From: Odobenus rosmarus divergens
Lineage: Eukaryota; Chordata; Mammalia; Carnivora; Odobenidae
NCBI RefSeq assembly: GCF_000321225.1
Contig: NW_004451009.1
Span: forward strand, 1,070,406-1,134,405
Reading direction: 5' to 3'
Length of the DNA stretch: 64,000 nucleotides
Below, one piece after another: positions 54,001 through 64,000 of the stretch. The first letter of the stretch is position 1. Each line of letters begins with the position of its first letter. Below the pieces are notes generated by a model. The model was not told where the DNA came from. It did not search any database and was given only the letters and a program-made list of their open reading frames with translations. The position numbers and the translations under genes are program-made.

Positions 54001-56808
54001 ATCCTGGAGCACGGGATTGAGTCTGCTTCTCCCTCTGACCCTCCCCCCTCTCATGTGCTCCCTCTCTCTCTCTCATTCTCTCTCTCAAATAAATAAAATC
54101 TTTAAAAATAAATAAATAAATAAATAAATCAGATAGCGAAAGCCAGATGTTCCCACAGTCTTTCCCTATTTTAATTCATTATAGTATTTCAAGACCATCT
54201 GATTTTCCAGGTACCCCACTTTACTGGGCAGGTTCCTAGTGAGTGCTTCTCTTTAAATCTTCAAATGAAAAGAACAGACCCAAGTCCTGGGTTTAAGACT
54301 TGTGCCCTGTAGATGACAGGACACCCAACAAATGCTGAGCTTTTTATTTTCACTACTGCCCTTAAGCTGCCTGGACTGCCCTGATTCTTCATATCTCACA
54401 CATGTCTTTTCCCAGCTGGTACACTCATTCAGCCATCACTCACTCACCGTGGACCTACCAGCTTGTTCTCTGCACACTCCTGCACACTCCTCTCCTGGAA
54501 TCCCAGCTGTCTGAACCCCTGCTGTCCTCAACAGGATTTAGTCTGTGTTACATGTACCAAAGTATATTCTTGATATCACCTGAATATGAACTATAAACCA
54601 GTAAGCTGATACTGTAAAGTCTGATTTAGACTCTAAAACCCAATTTTGTGGTAGTTAAGAGCTCAAATTCTGGAGTCAACAACATGGGAGCTCAAACTGC
54701 AGTTCTAAAACTTTAACAACTTTGGTTACGTGACCAAACAAGTTACCCAGAAAACCTCAAATTCCTCACTGCAAAATGAGGTACAGTTTCTCACTGTACT
54801 GCCTTCAGGATTTCAATGAGATCATGCACAAATAGCCCTTGATGCAGAGTAAGTGCTGGATAAATGTTGGCTACTAATCCTTCGCTTAGTATCTGGTAGG
54901 CCTAGGCACTACATTAGCGTACTATCATCTAGATAACCTGTAAAATTGGGTATCTGAAAACTAGCTGATGAAACATTTAAAGGGCCCCTGTCACCCGCCA
55001 AACACTATGCTAAGGGTCTCATATTCTATATTGATCTGAGAAACAGATCTTGGATCCAGATGAACTTAACAAGTTTCCAGCATCATGTGGAGGAACCCTA
55101 CCCAAATGACCACTTGGATACTTACCCTGACATGTCTTCATCAGAACCAGAATCTATCTGATATACATGCCAAGGAAGAGAGGTACCAGAAAGATACTGT
55201 CAAATGACAGTGTTTGAAAATCATAGGGCACAGACTCCAAAGTGAGTTGACTTCCTGTCAGTACCTACCTCTCTTTTTGACATACTGAGCCTTTTCTTTC
55301 CAGCACTATATGAATAAAGCTCTAAAAGTGACTCCTTACCCATGCTCCCTATAATTTCCGATTCATTTTCTTTTTCAACAACTTCAGGTGTAATCTCATC
55401 TTCTGTTTCTATTACAATTTCAAATTCTGGAAAAAGGAAGCTGTGGTCTGGAACTGTTCTGTCCAAATAATCTGAAACATGAAAAGGTAACTAGCATCAT
55501 TACTAATCGTTTAGTTTTAAAGAGGATCAAATAATTTCCCATTTCTAAACTATATTCTGTATAGTAACCCTAGTAAATTAATACATGTAGTTCCAGCAAT
55601 TTAGGTCATAAATTAAACACCAATATTAAAGCAAGTCTTGGACATAACTGAGCAGGCAAGACCTCACAGCTCCTCTTTCATAGAGGTGTTCATGTTACCA
55701 GTTACTAAAATTTTGAAAAGAATACTACCTTCTCTAATCTTAACTTTTATCCTCAAAACAAAAAACTTGGGTTGACAGATGCTATGAAACTGAGCTAAGA
55801 CTTAAAAAGAGTTGACTCACCTGATTGTGTACAAGCCTGCTTATGCCCAAATCTCCAGTCTAGAGTCTGATGCTCCTTGCTGCAGTAATGTGCCTCGTGA
55901 CATCTGGAGCATGTTTTGGGGCCTAAACAGCCACAAACCCTGCAGAGATGAGCACCAGACTTGAGCTGGAGGCACACAGACTCTCCCGTCTCTGGAGGAG
56001 GATCCTCAGAAGGTGGCTCATATGAGTAAAAGTCATTTTTCCTGGGTAGCTGATTTCTAAACACTAAGAGGAAATGAGAAATGTAAATATCGTTAATATA
56101 GCAATCCAAATATTCGAGCTTCCAGTCCACACAGGACTGAAAAGACACTATTTCTTAAAAAGAGAAATAGAGGGAACTTTTCGATTTCAGGGATCTTATC
56201 TTCTGAAAGGGGAGACAAAAGAACGTGCAAAAGCACAAGAAACTAGTTTGGTTCCCACAACAATCTGAATTGGGTCTTTGAGCTTTTTCAAAATAATCCA
56301 ATAGACTAACAGTTAAGTCACACTGCAGAAATACGGAAACATTATGTGGGCCCAGCTTTCTAGAAAACAGTTCGTATTCTGTCGGTATAAGCACGCACTC
56401 TCCGTACCCACTGATTCACCCAGAAGCTGGGGCCCAGGGATGCGCCCGGAAGCGCGGCGGCCGGAGGCACGGCTGAGCGGGCGCGGGACCACCCCCCACG
56501 GGCCCCAGGCGCGGCGGCCGCTCACCGCGCAGGCCCGCACAGCACGGCGGCGCCCGGCAGCAGAAGAGGAAGAGGCCGCGGTGGAAAGCGTCGGCACGGT
56601 CGGGCAGCGGCGCGTACAGCTGCAGCAGGAAGGCCAGCGGGCGGCCGCACAGCGCGCAGGCCAGCTCCTCGGGCCGCGGCAGCCCGGCCGCGCCCAGCCA
56701 CGCCGGCCGCCCGCCCACCTTGCTTGGGAACTGCTCGCTGCGCAGCCGCCACGCCGGCGCCGCCTCCACGAAGCCCAGCTCAGCCGGCCCCGCACGGGCG
56801 GCCGCCAT
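50939..56808 (-). CDS. PDCD2: PDCD2, programmed cell death 2 (MYND zinc-finger protein)
   Basis: Six exons: 56808-56526, 56063-55821, 55471-55340, 53829-53726, 51989-51876 and 51097-50939. They total 1,035 nt, encoding 344 residues plus TAA, the same length as human PDCD2. All splice sites are GT..AG and phases chain. Residues 1-94 begin [20 protein letters not shown] and contain the CALCGRPL and [15 protein letters not shown] cysteine pairs. A MYND zinc finger covers residues 135-172, with C135, C138, C146, C149, C155, H159, H168 and C172 all present. An acidic region ([19 protein letters not shown]) leads to the C-terminal PDCD2_C domain, with [12 protein letters not shown] and [20 protein letters not shown]2 is known as a conserved chaperone that binds nascent ribosomal protein uS5 (RPS2) for 40S assembly, in cytoplasm and nucleus. 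It is intact here. Confidence 0.97.
51098..51875. other. PDCD2 intron 5
   Basis: Unique sequence with no repeat or gene recognised. Confidence 0.55.
51876..51989 (-). CDS. PDCD2: PDCD2 exon 5
   Basis: 114 nt from tttag|GTTCTC to TCCAG|gtatga. It encodes [20 protein letters not shown] and [12 protein letters not shown]. Confidence 0.95.
52361..52628 (-). mobile_element. Young L1 3' end, 5'-truncated, minus strand
   Basis: Minus-strand L1 tail (taatcaccatacattg, 'agtgctccacgcagtatg', ttcagagtccatcatctc), the same family as the gapped L1 in PSMB1. Flanked by cctcagttaaaa at 52344-52355 and 52629-52640. Confidence 0.93.
52658..52852 (+). mobile_element. CAN SINE, older
   Basis: A plus-strand copy with a gcgtgcatgcacgc palindrome in its body. 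No clear duplication. Confidence 0.88.
53726..53829 (-). CDS. PDCD2: PDCD2 exon 4
   Basis: 104 nt from tttcag|GTGAAG to GAACAG|gtaaac. It encodes [20 protein letters not shown] and on to IALEPEQ. Confidence 0.95.
53950..54125 (+). mobile_element. CAN SINE, internally deleted
   Basis: A plus-strand copy lacking the 'ggctccctgctcagc' block. It has a long (aaat)n tail and flanks aaatcagata at 53936-53945 and 54126-54135. Confidence 0.93.
54650..54870 (+). repeat. MIR-type SINE fossil
   Basis: 'taagagctcaaattctggag', 'aacctcaaattcctcactgc' and 'agtaagtgctggataaatg' follow the MIR layout. Confidence 0.78.
55340..55471 (-). CDS. PDCD2: PDCD2 exon 3
   Basis: 132 nt from gtttcag|ATTATT to CATGG|gtaagg. 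It encodes [20 protein letters not shown] through SEIIGSM. Confidence 0.95.
55821..56063 (-). CDS. PDCD2: PDCD2 exon 2 (MYND finger)
   Basis: 243 nt from ctcttag|TGTTTAG to AATCAG|gtgagt. It encodes [20 protein letters not shown] through HKQACTQS. Confidence 0.96.
56526..56808 (-). CDS. PDCD2: PDCD2 exon 1
   Basis: 283 nt, from the ATG at 56808 to CTGCGCG|gtgagc. Very GC-rich and inside the CpG island. It encodes residues 1-94. Confidence 0.96.
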
Positions 56809-56960
56809 AGAGCGAGAGGAGCCGGGCGCTCGTGCGCTTGCACTTCGCGGCCGGAAGGCGCGCAGAACGCCGTTTGCAGGGGAGAGGAGGCGGGACTAAG
56901 GAAATGGCCGGACGTCAGCGCGCTGCATGCGTCCCTAACTTCCGGTCCCGTGAGGTGGGG
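56809..56960 (-). promoter_or_regulatory. PDCD2: PDCD2 promoter (CpG, ETS, CRE-like)
   Basis: CpG-rich from about 56,420 to 56,960. ETS cores ccggaag at 56851-56857 and acttccggt at 56938-56946, and a CRE-like gacgtcag at 56911-56918. No TATA box. Confidence 0.7.
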
Positions 56961-56966
56961 GCGGGG

Positions 56967-56991
56967 TTAGGGTTTAGGGGTTGGGGTTAGG
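56967..56991 (+). repeat. Telomere-like G-rich units
   Basis: ttaggg, tttagggg, ttgggg and ttagg in direct succession, degenerate versions of the vertebrate telomere unit. Confidence 0.75.
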
Positions 56992-57589
56992 AATTTACTC
57001 TAATGAGCCGAGGAGAGGCTTCTGTACGTTCACCAACTCTTTGTGTCCTTAGTTTTGTTTTTTTCTCTCTTCCGCCTTTTGGACGTGGCAGCCTTCGTCA
57101 CTTCGAACACTGAGAGTTTTATTTTTTTAAGTAAAAGTTGACAAAGAATTTCAATTCTAAACGCAACAAGTCTGAAACTTTGCACTCTCCAAAGCAGCCA
57201 TTGTCACCTGCTCCTTTTCCTGCCGCCTCCTCCACCTCGCACGTGGCACCGAGGCTGCACGAAGCGCTGCTTGGTGGCCCGGGCCTGCGCCCCTTCTGCA
57301 TGGTGAGGATGTTATTGGCCGTTTTTTTTGTTTAAATCTCAGTGAGACGTGAGCAAATGTAGCTATGGCCCGGATGCTCCTATTTCCAGTAATTAGTTTA
57401 TAGCAAAATAACATCAAACGTTTCCTTTCTTGTAAAAGGTAAGAACATTCTTTTTCATCTTAGTGTTACCTCTGTGCTATTATTTTGTTTCTCAAAGCAC
57501 ATGTTAATCATTCTTAGATTCTGAAGCAACTAAATTCTTAAGTTCTGTTTTACTGAAGGGAAAACAATATGAAAAAATTTTTTTTAAAG

Positions 57590-57781
57590 TTTTAAAAAGA
57601 TTTTATTTATTTATTTGAGAGTGAAAGAGACAGAGCATTAGCAGGGGGAGGAGTAGAGGGAGAGGGAGAAGCAGACTCCCTGCTGAGCAAGGAGCCTGAC
57701 ATGGGGCTCAATCCCAGGACCCTGGGATCATGACCTGAGCCGAAAGTAGATGTTCAACCCACTGAGCCGCCCAGGTGCCCC
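57590..57781 (-). mobile_element. CAN SINE
   Basis: A minus-strand copy with head gccgcccaggtgcccc and an A/T-rich left edge. Duplication not clear. Confidence 0.9.
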
Positions 57782-59159
57782 AAGAATGTTTTTCTTAAAA
57801 AACGAAGTTCTTGAAATTGAGTAAGCCACATCCCTTATAAGATAAGGTATTTGTAGATGTGAATTGTGTTCTGAGGGAGAAAAACTAGTTTCTTGTCGGC
57901 CCGTTGAAGTCAGGAAACAGTGCGTAAAAGCAGATTGTTGAGGAACGTTCTCTTTCACTCCAGTGACAGCCTGCTCCAACTCAGTTTTACTCAACAAACA
58001 TTTCTTAACAGCAGTGGAGTCCCGGACTGCTTAGAGAATCCAGGGACTTTTTACACCTCAAGTCTGTGAAATACTGTTTTCTTTTGTGACACCCATAATC
58101 CAATCATATGAAGATGAGAATGCCAGAGACCCTCCTTCAAAACTGAAACCCATTTGGGAGATCTGTTTCAGTTCCTACTGTAGATCCCTCTGCTTTTTAC
58201 TAATTACTGAACATTTTTTACTTGGAATCAATGTATCATGAATTCTAGCATATGTTTAGTGGATGAATGTTCAAATCTCTCTGTGTCCTTTCCCCTAACT
58301 TACTGTCCGATCAGTTGTAGCCTATGGCTCAGCTTTAGTTTCTGTCTTTATTACAGTGGATCTGAAAACATCAGTTTTCATTTCAGGGATCAATACCACC
58401 TCCACTCCTCTCTCTTCCTAAGTCTCCAAGTGGATGTTTTTGGCCCTTGTGCCTCCTTCCAACCCCTCTGCTGAGGTACACATCTCCCCTCTGGACATAA
58501 TCTAGCAACCCCCAAACTGTCGTCTCAAGGCAATGGATTTTTTACCAGTCTTTATTTTGCTGAGGTTCAGCTGATCCCCCTGTGACTCACTTCATCACCC
58601 CCTAGTAAAGGGAGCAAGTTGGCAGGTCAATTCCTATGAGTCAGAATATCTGCACTGAACACGCCCTGGCAAGGATGAGTCATTTTGCTGCTGAACACAT
58701 ACATGTGCTCCTGCACTGCCATTGGCGTCAGATTGCCTAGGCACTAGACTCTTCCACCTACAGAAGGGAATTTACAGGGACCATTTAATAATTTTAGGTC
58801 TATAAAGAGCAAAAGATGTTTTCCCAAAACACTGAGGAGAAAATGAAGCTGAGCAGAACTGCTCGGAGGTCACAACTGTAGGGCAGTCTCTCATTGTGTG
58901 CTCTTGGTGGGAATGGCTAGTTTATCCTTTGGAAGCCACCCAGAACAGGGACTCTTTGGGCCAAGTCTCCACCCATCCCTGAATGAAAAATTGGCATATT
59001 AGATATCCTCACCTTTGCTTAGGGTCTTTAGTGGTTTTGCTCAGCCATCACAGCCCCAAATGCTCAGCCAGACATTTGAATCTCCACAATCCAAATTGGA
59101 CCTTTCTTTTGGAGTCTAGTTTCTCATTATTCTCACTTGATATACCTTATTTGTTGGAC

Positions 59160-59300
59160 AGTATCAGGGTCACGGTTGAGGGTCAGGGTCAGGGAAAGGA
59201 TCTGGGTCAGGTTCTTGGTCTGGGTCCAGGTCAGCCTCATATTCTGGGTCAGAATCAAGGTCAGTGTTTAGATCAGGGCCTGGTTCTGGGTCAGGGTTTT
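59160..59300 (+). repeat. Degenerate GGGTCA/GGTCAG hexamer array
   Basis: About 20 imperfect units such as gggtca, gggtcagg, tgggtcag and tgggtccagg lie in one block, with spacing mostly a multiple of six. Confidence 0.8.
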
Positions 59301-59506
59301 GCTTGATCATAAATGACCCCCTTCCCTATCTTTGTCTCTTCTCTATTTTCCTCTCTCTCAGCCTCTAGGATGGAGAGGACTGTCATGGTCACATATGCAT
59401 CAGGAGATGGTCTGGGGAGCATAATTTTTATCACCCTCAGTGTTGGGCTCTAAAAGCAGAGTAAAATATGTGCCTGGTCACTGACTGTTTCAAATCCAAC
59501 TCAACC

Positions 59507-59567
59507 AGCTTTGCGTAGTGGCAGTCTCATAGCCAATGAGGTTTATCTGAGGCACGATTATTGCTAA
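59507..59567 (+). pseudogene. Truncated U4 snRNA retropseudogene
   Basis: agctttgcgtagtggcagt followed by catagccaatgaggtttatc and gaggcacgattattgctaa matches the first ~60 nt of U4 snRNA with a few substitutions (gcgta for gcgca, tctcat for tatcgt). It stops after the 5' stem-loop. Flanked by caaatccaactcaacc (59491-59506) and caaatccaaatcaacc (59569-59584), a 16-bp duplication with one difference. It is not a functional U4 gene. Confidence 0.93.
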
Positions 59568-61649
59568 ACAAATCCAAATCAACCCAAATCATGGGTTGTG
59601 GATGGCCTCAGAGGTCATGCAGGATCCTCCCACCCTCCCACCTGGAAAGGGTGCTTCTGGCCCCACTCTGCCTGGGGATTCCCAGGTTCCAGCACAGGGC
59701 ACTCAGTAGGCGTGTGCGGATTTATATAGGATGAGGTGTGGTGGCCTACCAGCCCCTTTGTGCAGCTTTCTTGTGGGCTGGTGGTGCCCTCCTGGCACTG
59801 GCTGGATCCTCCATCCCATCCATGTGATCAGGAGTAGACAATGAAGTCTCAGAACAGCCCTTGGACTCCGACCATCCAGGCAAGCATCTGTGGTCCTCCA
59901 GCTCAGGCCAGTCTGGATCTTCACAACCCCCAGTCAGTTACTGAGCTGACTTTGCTCCTGGCAACATAACAGGTCCATGGATGGTGTAGACAGCTCCTTG
60001 GGATGTTTTCATTCCCAACGTCTGTGTGGTTGAGACAAGTGCCTCCTCCTTCACAGCCTCTGAGCCTGCTAAGAGAGGTAGTAATCCTCCAGATACAGAA
60101 TGTGGCTCTGGCTACAACAGCCAAACAGCAGACTGGCCCGGCAGTCCTTTGGCCTCCGGTTATAATGTAAATATTTGAAATGCATAATTGTTAGGAATCA
60201 AGGATGTAGGAACAACTGTGTCTCCCAGGGGGCAGTATCTCACTGAGCCTGCGTGATCTCAGAGAGCCTCATGCATGACCCAGGGTCTGTGGCCTTTGAA
60301 CAGCCTGCCAAGTGTGGATTCCGTGCTGTGGAATAATCTTGAGCCTCCCACTGCTTCAATGAGCAATAATTTCCTTACCAGCCTCACATTTGGTCTCTGC
60401 TCTTTGTAAAGGTGAGAGAAGAGATTGGAAAATGAGCCAGTTTGTTCTTTGGGGATGGGTGATTAATGGTGTGATTAATGTGTGACTCCTGGGCTCCCTC
60501 CTCCCAGGGACACAAGTGAGGTCTGTGTGCCTTCCAGTCTCTGGGATGTGAGGACCCAATGCCCAGGGCAGGAATTTCCCTTGAGTTTCCCACCAACAGC
60601 AAAGTTGCTTTTTCAGCAATTGGAAGAGTGTCTTGCCATCGTGGGAAAACAGCAAGAGCACTAGATGGGCGGCTGCAGCCCCTGACCCTAAGAGACCTCT
60701 TCCTTCCTTGGGCTTCAGATTCCAAAGCCGTGCAGTCAGTCACCAGTGATGTGGAATCTGCTGCCTTACCAGCCCAACATCCGTTCTCATGCTCAAGTCC
60801 AGCACTTCAGCTTGTCTTTGGGAATCACATCTCACCTGCCTCCCATCCAAACAGTTCCAGAGGGCAGACCCCACTTTCCACCCACCTCAGAGATGGACAT
60901 ATGATCCAGGTCTACCCAACCCCTTCCTCCATCTGCTGGGTGCTCTGATGGCTTCAAGGATGAGAATGTGAACCAAGCCAGGCCAAAGACACTTAAAGCC
61001 ATGACTTTTTATGGAACCCAAGGGAAAGAGAAACCCTTCCCAGTAGAATGAATGGATGGTGAGTGGGTGTCAGCCTGGAGTTGTGGGAGGCCCCAGATGC
61101 AGTGAGAGAGACTGTGCCTGTGAATGGGGCCACCCCAGAGCACTTAGGATGGAGCGTTAGAGATGGTCCAGGTCACATTGTGAGAGTGTGAGTCCCTGGG
61201 CCTGCCAGGTCCAAACCCACTCTTGTCTCTTGCAAGTATTAATGTATTTCTAACATTAAAAAATATTAACTTCTTTTACTTCAGTAAGTGTGTCCAGTCC
61301 CTTGCCAAAAAAGAGCTAGGTGACACATCAGGATCAATAATCCCTTAGACTCCCCAGGCATGGTGTCCTCACTGGGCAGGGCATGGCTGGGGGAGAGGAA
61401 GACGGTGAGTGGGGTCAGGTCTCAGGGCAGCTCCAGAACAGTTCTGTCCCTGTTCCTTCTTTGTCCTGGCAGAGGAAAACCCCAGACCAGTGAGGGGAGA
61501 ACCAACCAGCAGGAGGAAGAGGCCCTGGATGGCTAATTGGTCTGCTTGTTTTTTCCTTATTTTAGGGTCCATTTTGTTAATGTGCATTTTTATTAGGAAA
61601 TCACCCATTTCCTCTAGGCTTCCAGTCTGATGCAATAGATTTCTCTTAT

Positions 61650-62330
61650 TTGACCTTTAATGTCTACTCTCTATTTTTCTTTTTTCTCTTTTTACTTATT
61701 TATTTTATTATGTTTTGTCACAATGAACAAATATTGATACATTGTTATTTACTCAAGTCCATACTTTATTCAGGTTCCTTCTGTTCCACCTTTTCTGGCT
61801 CCAGGATCCCATGCAGGGCACCACATGATATGTGGTCATCTCTTCTCTTTAGGCTCTCCTAGGCTGTGACAATCCCTCAGACTTATCTTGTTTCAATGAC
61901 CTTAACCATGTTGAAGACTATGTTCAGGCATTTTATACATAGACCTGCATTGGGATTTACTTATTTTTCTCATGGTTAGGCTGGGGTTGTAGGTTTCAAG
62001 GAAGCAGATCAAAGAGGTAAAGTGCTCTGTCATCACTGTACAACAAGGGAACACTTGTCACTGTCCATGTTAACGTTGGTCACCTGGCTGAAGCAGTGTT
62101 GGTCAGGCTTCCCCACCATGAAGTTACTCTTTCCCATGTGCGTATGGTGTGTCTTCATGAGCAGGAAGACACTGTGCGGAGCCCACACACTTTGGGAGAG
62201 AGGAGTTAGTTTCTTCTCCTTGATGGATGGCTGAGTGTCTACATCTATTATTTGGAATTCTGTTAGGACAGGTCTATTCAACCCCAATTGTAAAAACCTG
62301 TGTAATCTGTTAATAAAAAATACAACTGAG
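61650..62330. repeat. Old L1-like 3' remnant
   Basis: 'caagtccatactttattcag', 'ctggctccaggatcccatgc', 'tctttaggctctcctaggct' and 'atctattatttggaattctg' are familiar from ancient mammalian L1 tails. Orientation and subfamily are not assigned. Confidence 0.55.
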
Positions 62331-62690
62331 TAATTTAAAAGATCACACTGGCTTTATTGAACAATTCATGAATTGGGCAGCATTCCATCTAACAAATAGA
62401 AAGGACCTCCTTTGAGCTGCATGGAAGGAAAGGCTTTTAAAAGCAGACAGGGAATTGAAAAATGTAAATTATTAGCAAAGGATGCACTGTTTTAGGCAAG
62501 GTCACCCTCCTAAGGGGAACAGAAGGGGCCATTCAGTACATTTTCCAGGTTGACTGGTTAAAGTTTACATGGGGGGGGGGTGTAAAACTGCAGTTGGGTT
62601 AGGTAGTAAGTCCTTGTTTGCTGACCTGGGTCTCTTAACATAAGTGACTCTATTTTGGGCCTGTGGTTTCTTTTTAACAAATCACTCGTT
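62331..62690. repeat. Possible LTR-like repeat
   Basis: 'cactggctttattgaacaat', 'aaaggacctcctttgagctg' and 'tgacctgggtctcttaac' look like a dispersed LTR-type repeat, but I cannot name the family. It includes a run of ten G at 62570-62579. Confidence 0.4.
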
Positions 62691-63466
62691 TTTACCAGTG
62701 CTTTCCATTGGCTCCTGTTTTCCATTGACATAATTCCATCTTTCTGGTTTTTTTCTTGGTACTTCCTTACTTTCTGATACTTCGAGGTTATCCTGGCTCC
62801 TACATTTACTGTCTCAGTCCTAGTTTCAGCAGTTTCTTCAAAGAAGCCTGGCTCCTTTTATTAGAGAATGGTATTAAAGTCTCACCTGTAAGAATTGAAT
62901 GTGCTCAGTGGACAATGCAAGGCAATATATGCATGTATTCCCACCTATGTAAACACACCTAATGAAAGATTTCCATGTGGAACTGTGTCCATATTAAGCT
63001 AACAACGAGTTTATACTGATGTCTCCAACCTGGTCTGTCATCACATGGATATTGTGATTTTCTCCCTTTGCTGATGTGTAACTTCCTACTCCAACAGTGA
63101 CAAACTGGCTCTCACCACCTGCCATTTAATTCATTGCTCCATTCCAGATTACGGATGTGGTATTTTCAGATCTGTTAGCTACCACCCTGATGGGAAAGAA
63201 CTTTATGAAATAGAGTCCACTGGGTACGTACAGTACATTTTTCCTTTAGTCTACAGATTCCACTCATTTCCAAAGTTACTTAGGTCAGCATATTTTGCCA
63301 TACAACCTACAGTGACTGTTTTTTCATACATTTCCAGTACAGTTAGATTATTTGTCATATTCTGTATTCCACTGAAGGGGCAGAAGAAATTTTGCTCATT
63401 TCAGGGTTCTTTCAGCTGGACTAGGAATTACATTGACATGAGACAGATTAATATGTACACGTGATT

Positions 63467-63661
63467 GGGGTGCCTGAGTGGCTCAGTCATCAAGTGTCTG
63501 CCTTCAGCTCAGGTCATGATCCCAGGGTCATGGGATCGAGCCCCACATCGGGCTCCTGGCTCAGTGGGGAGCCTGCTTCTCCCTCTGCCTCTCTCCCTGC
63601 TCATGCTTTCTCTCTCTGTATCTCTGTGTCTCAAATTAATAAATAAAATCTTCTTAAAAAA
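63467..63661 (+). mobile_element. CAN SINE
   Basis: A plus-strand copy with the perfect 16-bp duplication atatgtacacgtgatt at 63451-63466 and 63662-63677. Confidence 0.95.
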
Positions 63662-64000
63662 ATATGTACACGTGATTAAATGACCAAGGCAGGCAGGTTT
63701 TATACTTTGTGGATAAAGAGAAAATAAATCTGTGAGGAATTCACAGAAGAAAGAAAACAACCTTGGGACCCTCAATTAGAAGTTCTAAACAGAATTTGAG
63801 CTGGGGTAGTGAATTAGTCAAAAGTAACGAGGGTTGTTTTTGCAGCCTTTTGGGCTCTAAATTTTCCATCTCTGGTGATTAGGAAGTCTTTTCAACTCCT
63901 GGTACAGGGAGATCTTCATGTGGAAATTGATTTCCTACTTGCAGGGGGACAGAGGAGGGTTTTATTGTCCCTCTTACATAGACTGTTTCTTTTTTTTTTT

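Larger units (their letters stand above)
53830..55339. other. PDCD2 intron 3
   Basis: A plus SINE (53950-54125) and a MIR fossil (about 54,650-54,870); otherwise unique. Introns 2 (55472-55820) and 1 (56064-56525) show no repeats. Confidence 0.6.
56992..64000. other. Distal flank of PDCD2, no protein gene recognised
   Basis: Holds an unassigned GC-rich block (57,060-57,420), SINEs (57590 and 63467), a hexamer-like array (59,160-59,300), a U4 retropseudogene (59507) and old retroelement text (about 61,650-62,740). The open frames in this segment are short and have no family I recognise. The last bases (63,990-64,000) are a T-run, probably another minus SINE cut by the edge. Confidence 0.6.

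Noticed and set aside
56313..56970. Long open frames of 176 and 208 codons over PDCD2 exon 1
   Set aside because: Other-frame shadows in the CpG island; the PDCD2 frame with correct splice donor explains the sequence.
58983..59306. 107-codon frame with GQGQ-type repeats
   Set aside because: It is the translation of the hexamer array and has no start context or homolog I recognise.

Overview
The window is mammalian nuclear DNA from a caniform carnivore outside the dog family (bear, seal or mustelid-like). This rests on the repeats. About 26 lysine-tRNA-derived CAN SINEs carry the arctoid consensus, with a 'gcgcctgggtggctcag' head and a CT-rich body ending in aaataaataaaatctt. There are also young carnivore L1 ends. 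Neither the canid nor the felid SINE type is seen. Three housekeeping genes lie in the conserved order known from human 6q27: PSMB1 (-), TBP (+) and PDCD2 (-). All coding exons were assigned by reading translated exons, splice sites and codon phase.

Layout. 1-15,290: the 5' part of PSMB1 (proteasome beta-6), with coding exons 1-4 and a CpG-rich promoter; exons 5-6 lie off the left edge. Intron 1 contains a young L1 broken by a 50-N assembly gap. 15,300-24,900: the PSMB1-TBP intergenic region, expanded by one class-I endogenous retrovirus (LTRs at 16,687-17,497 and 23,946-24,634). The provirus keeps an arginine-tRNA-type primer site, a gag start and env remnants, and was later hit by several SINEs and an RTF2 retropseudogene. 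24,950-47,025: TBP complete, with non-coding exon 1, a 318-residue reading frame over exons 2-8 and a short 3' UTR. Its glutamine tract is a regular Gln-Gln-Gln-Ala repeat. Intron 3 holds an L1 containing an RPS27 retropseudogene that itself contains a SINE. 47,026-50,938: short TBP-PDCD2 tail-to-tail interval. 50,939-56,808: PDCD2 complete, six exons, 344 residues, ending at a CpG island promoter. 56,960-64,000: distal flank with no convincing protein gene, holding telomere-like units, SINEs, a GGGTCA-type hexamer array, a truncated U4 snRNA retropseudogene and old retroelement debris.

The three genes serve basal cell functions (protein degradation, transcription initiation, ribosome-protein chaperoning). 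All three have CpG promoters with ETS-type GGAAGT/ACTTCC motifs and no obvious TATA box. No new biological system was found. The points of most interest are the TBP repeat, the retrovirus separating the PSMB1 and TBP promoters, the hidden L1 at the gap, and several retrocopies with exact target-site duplications.
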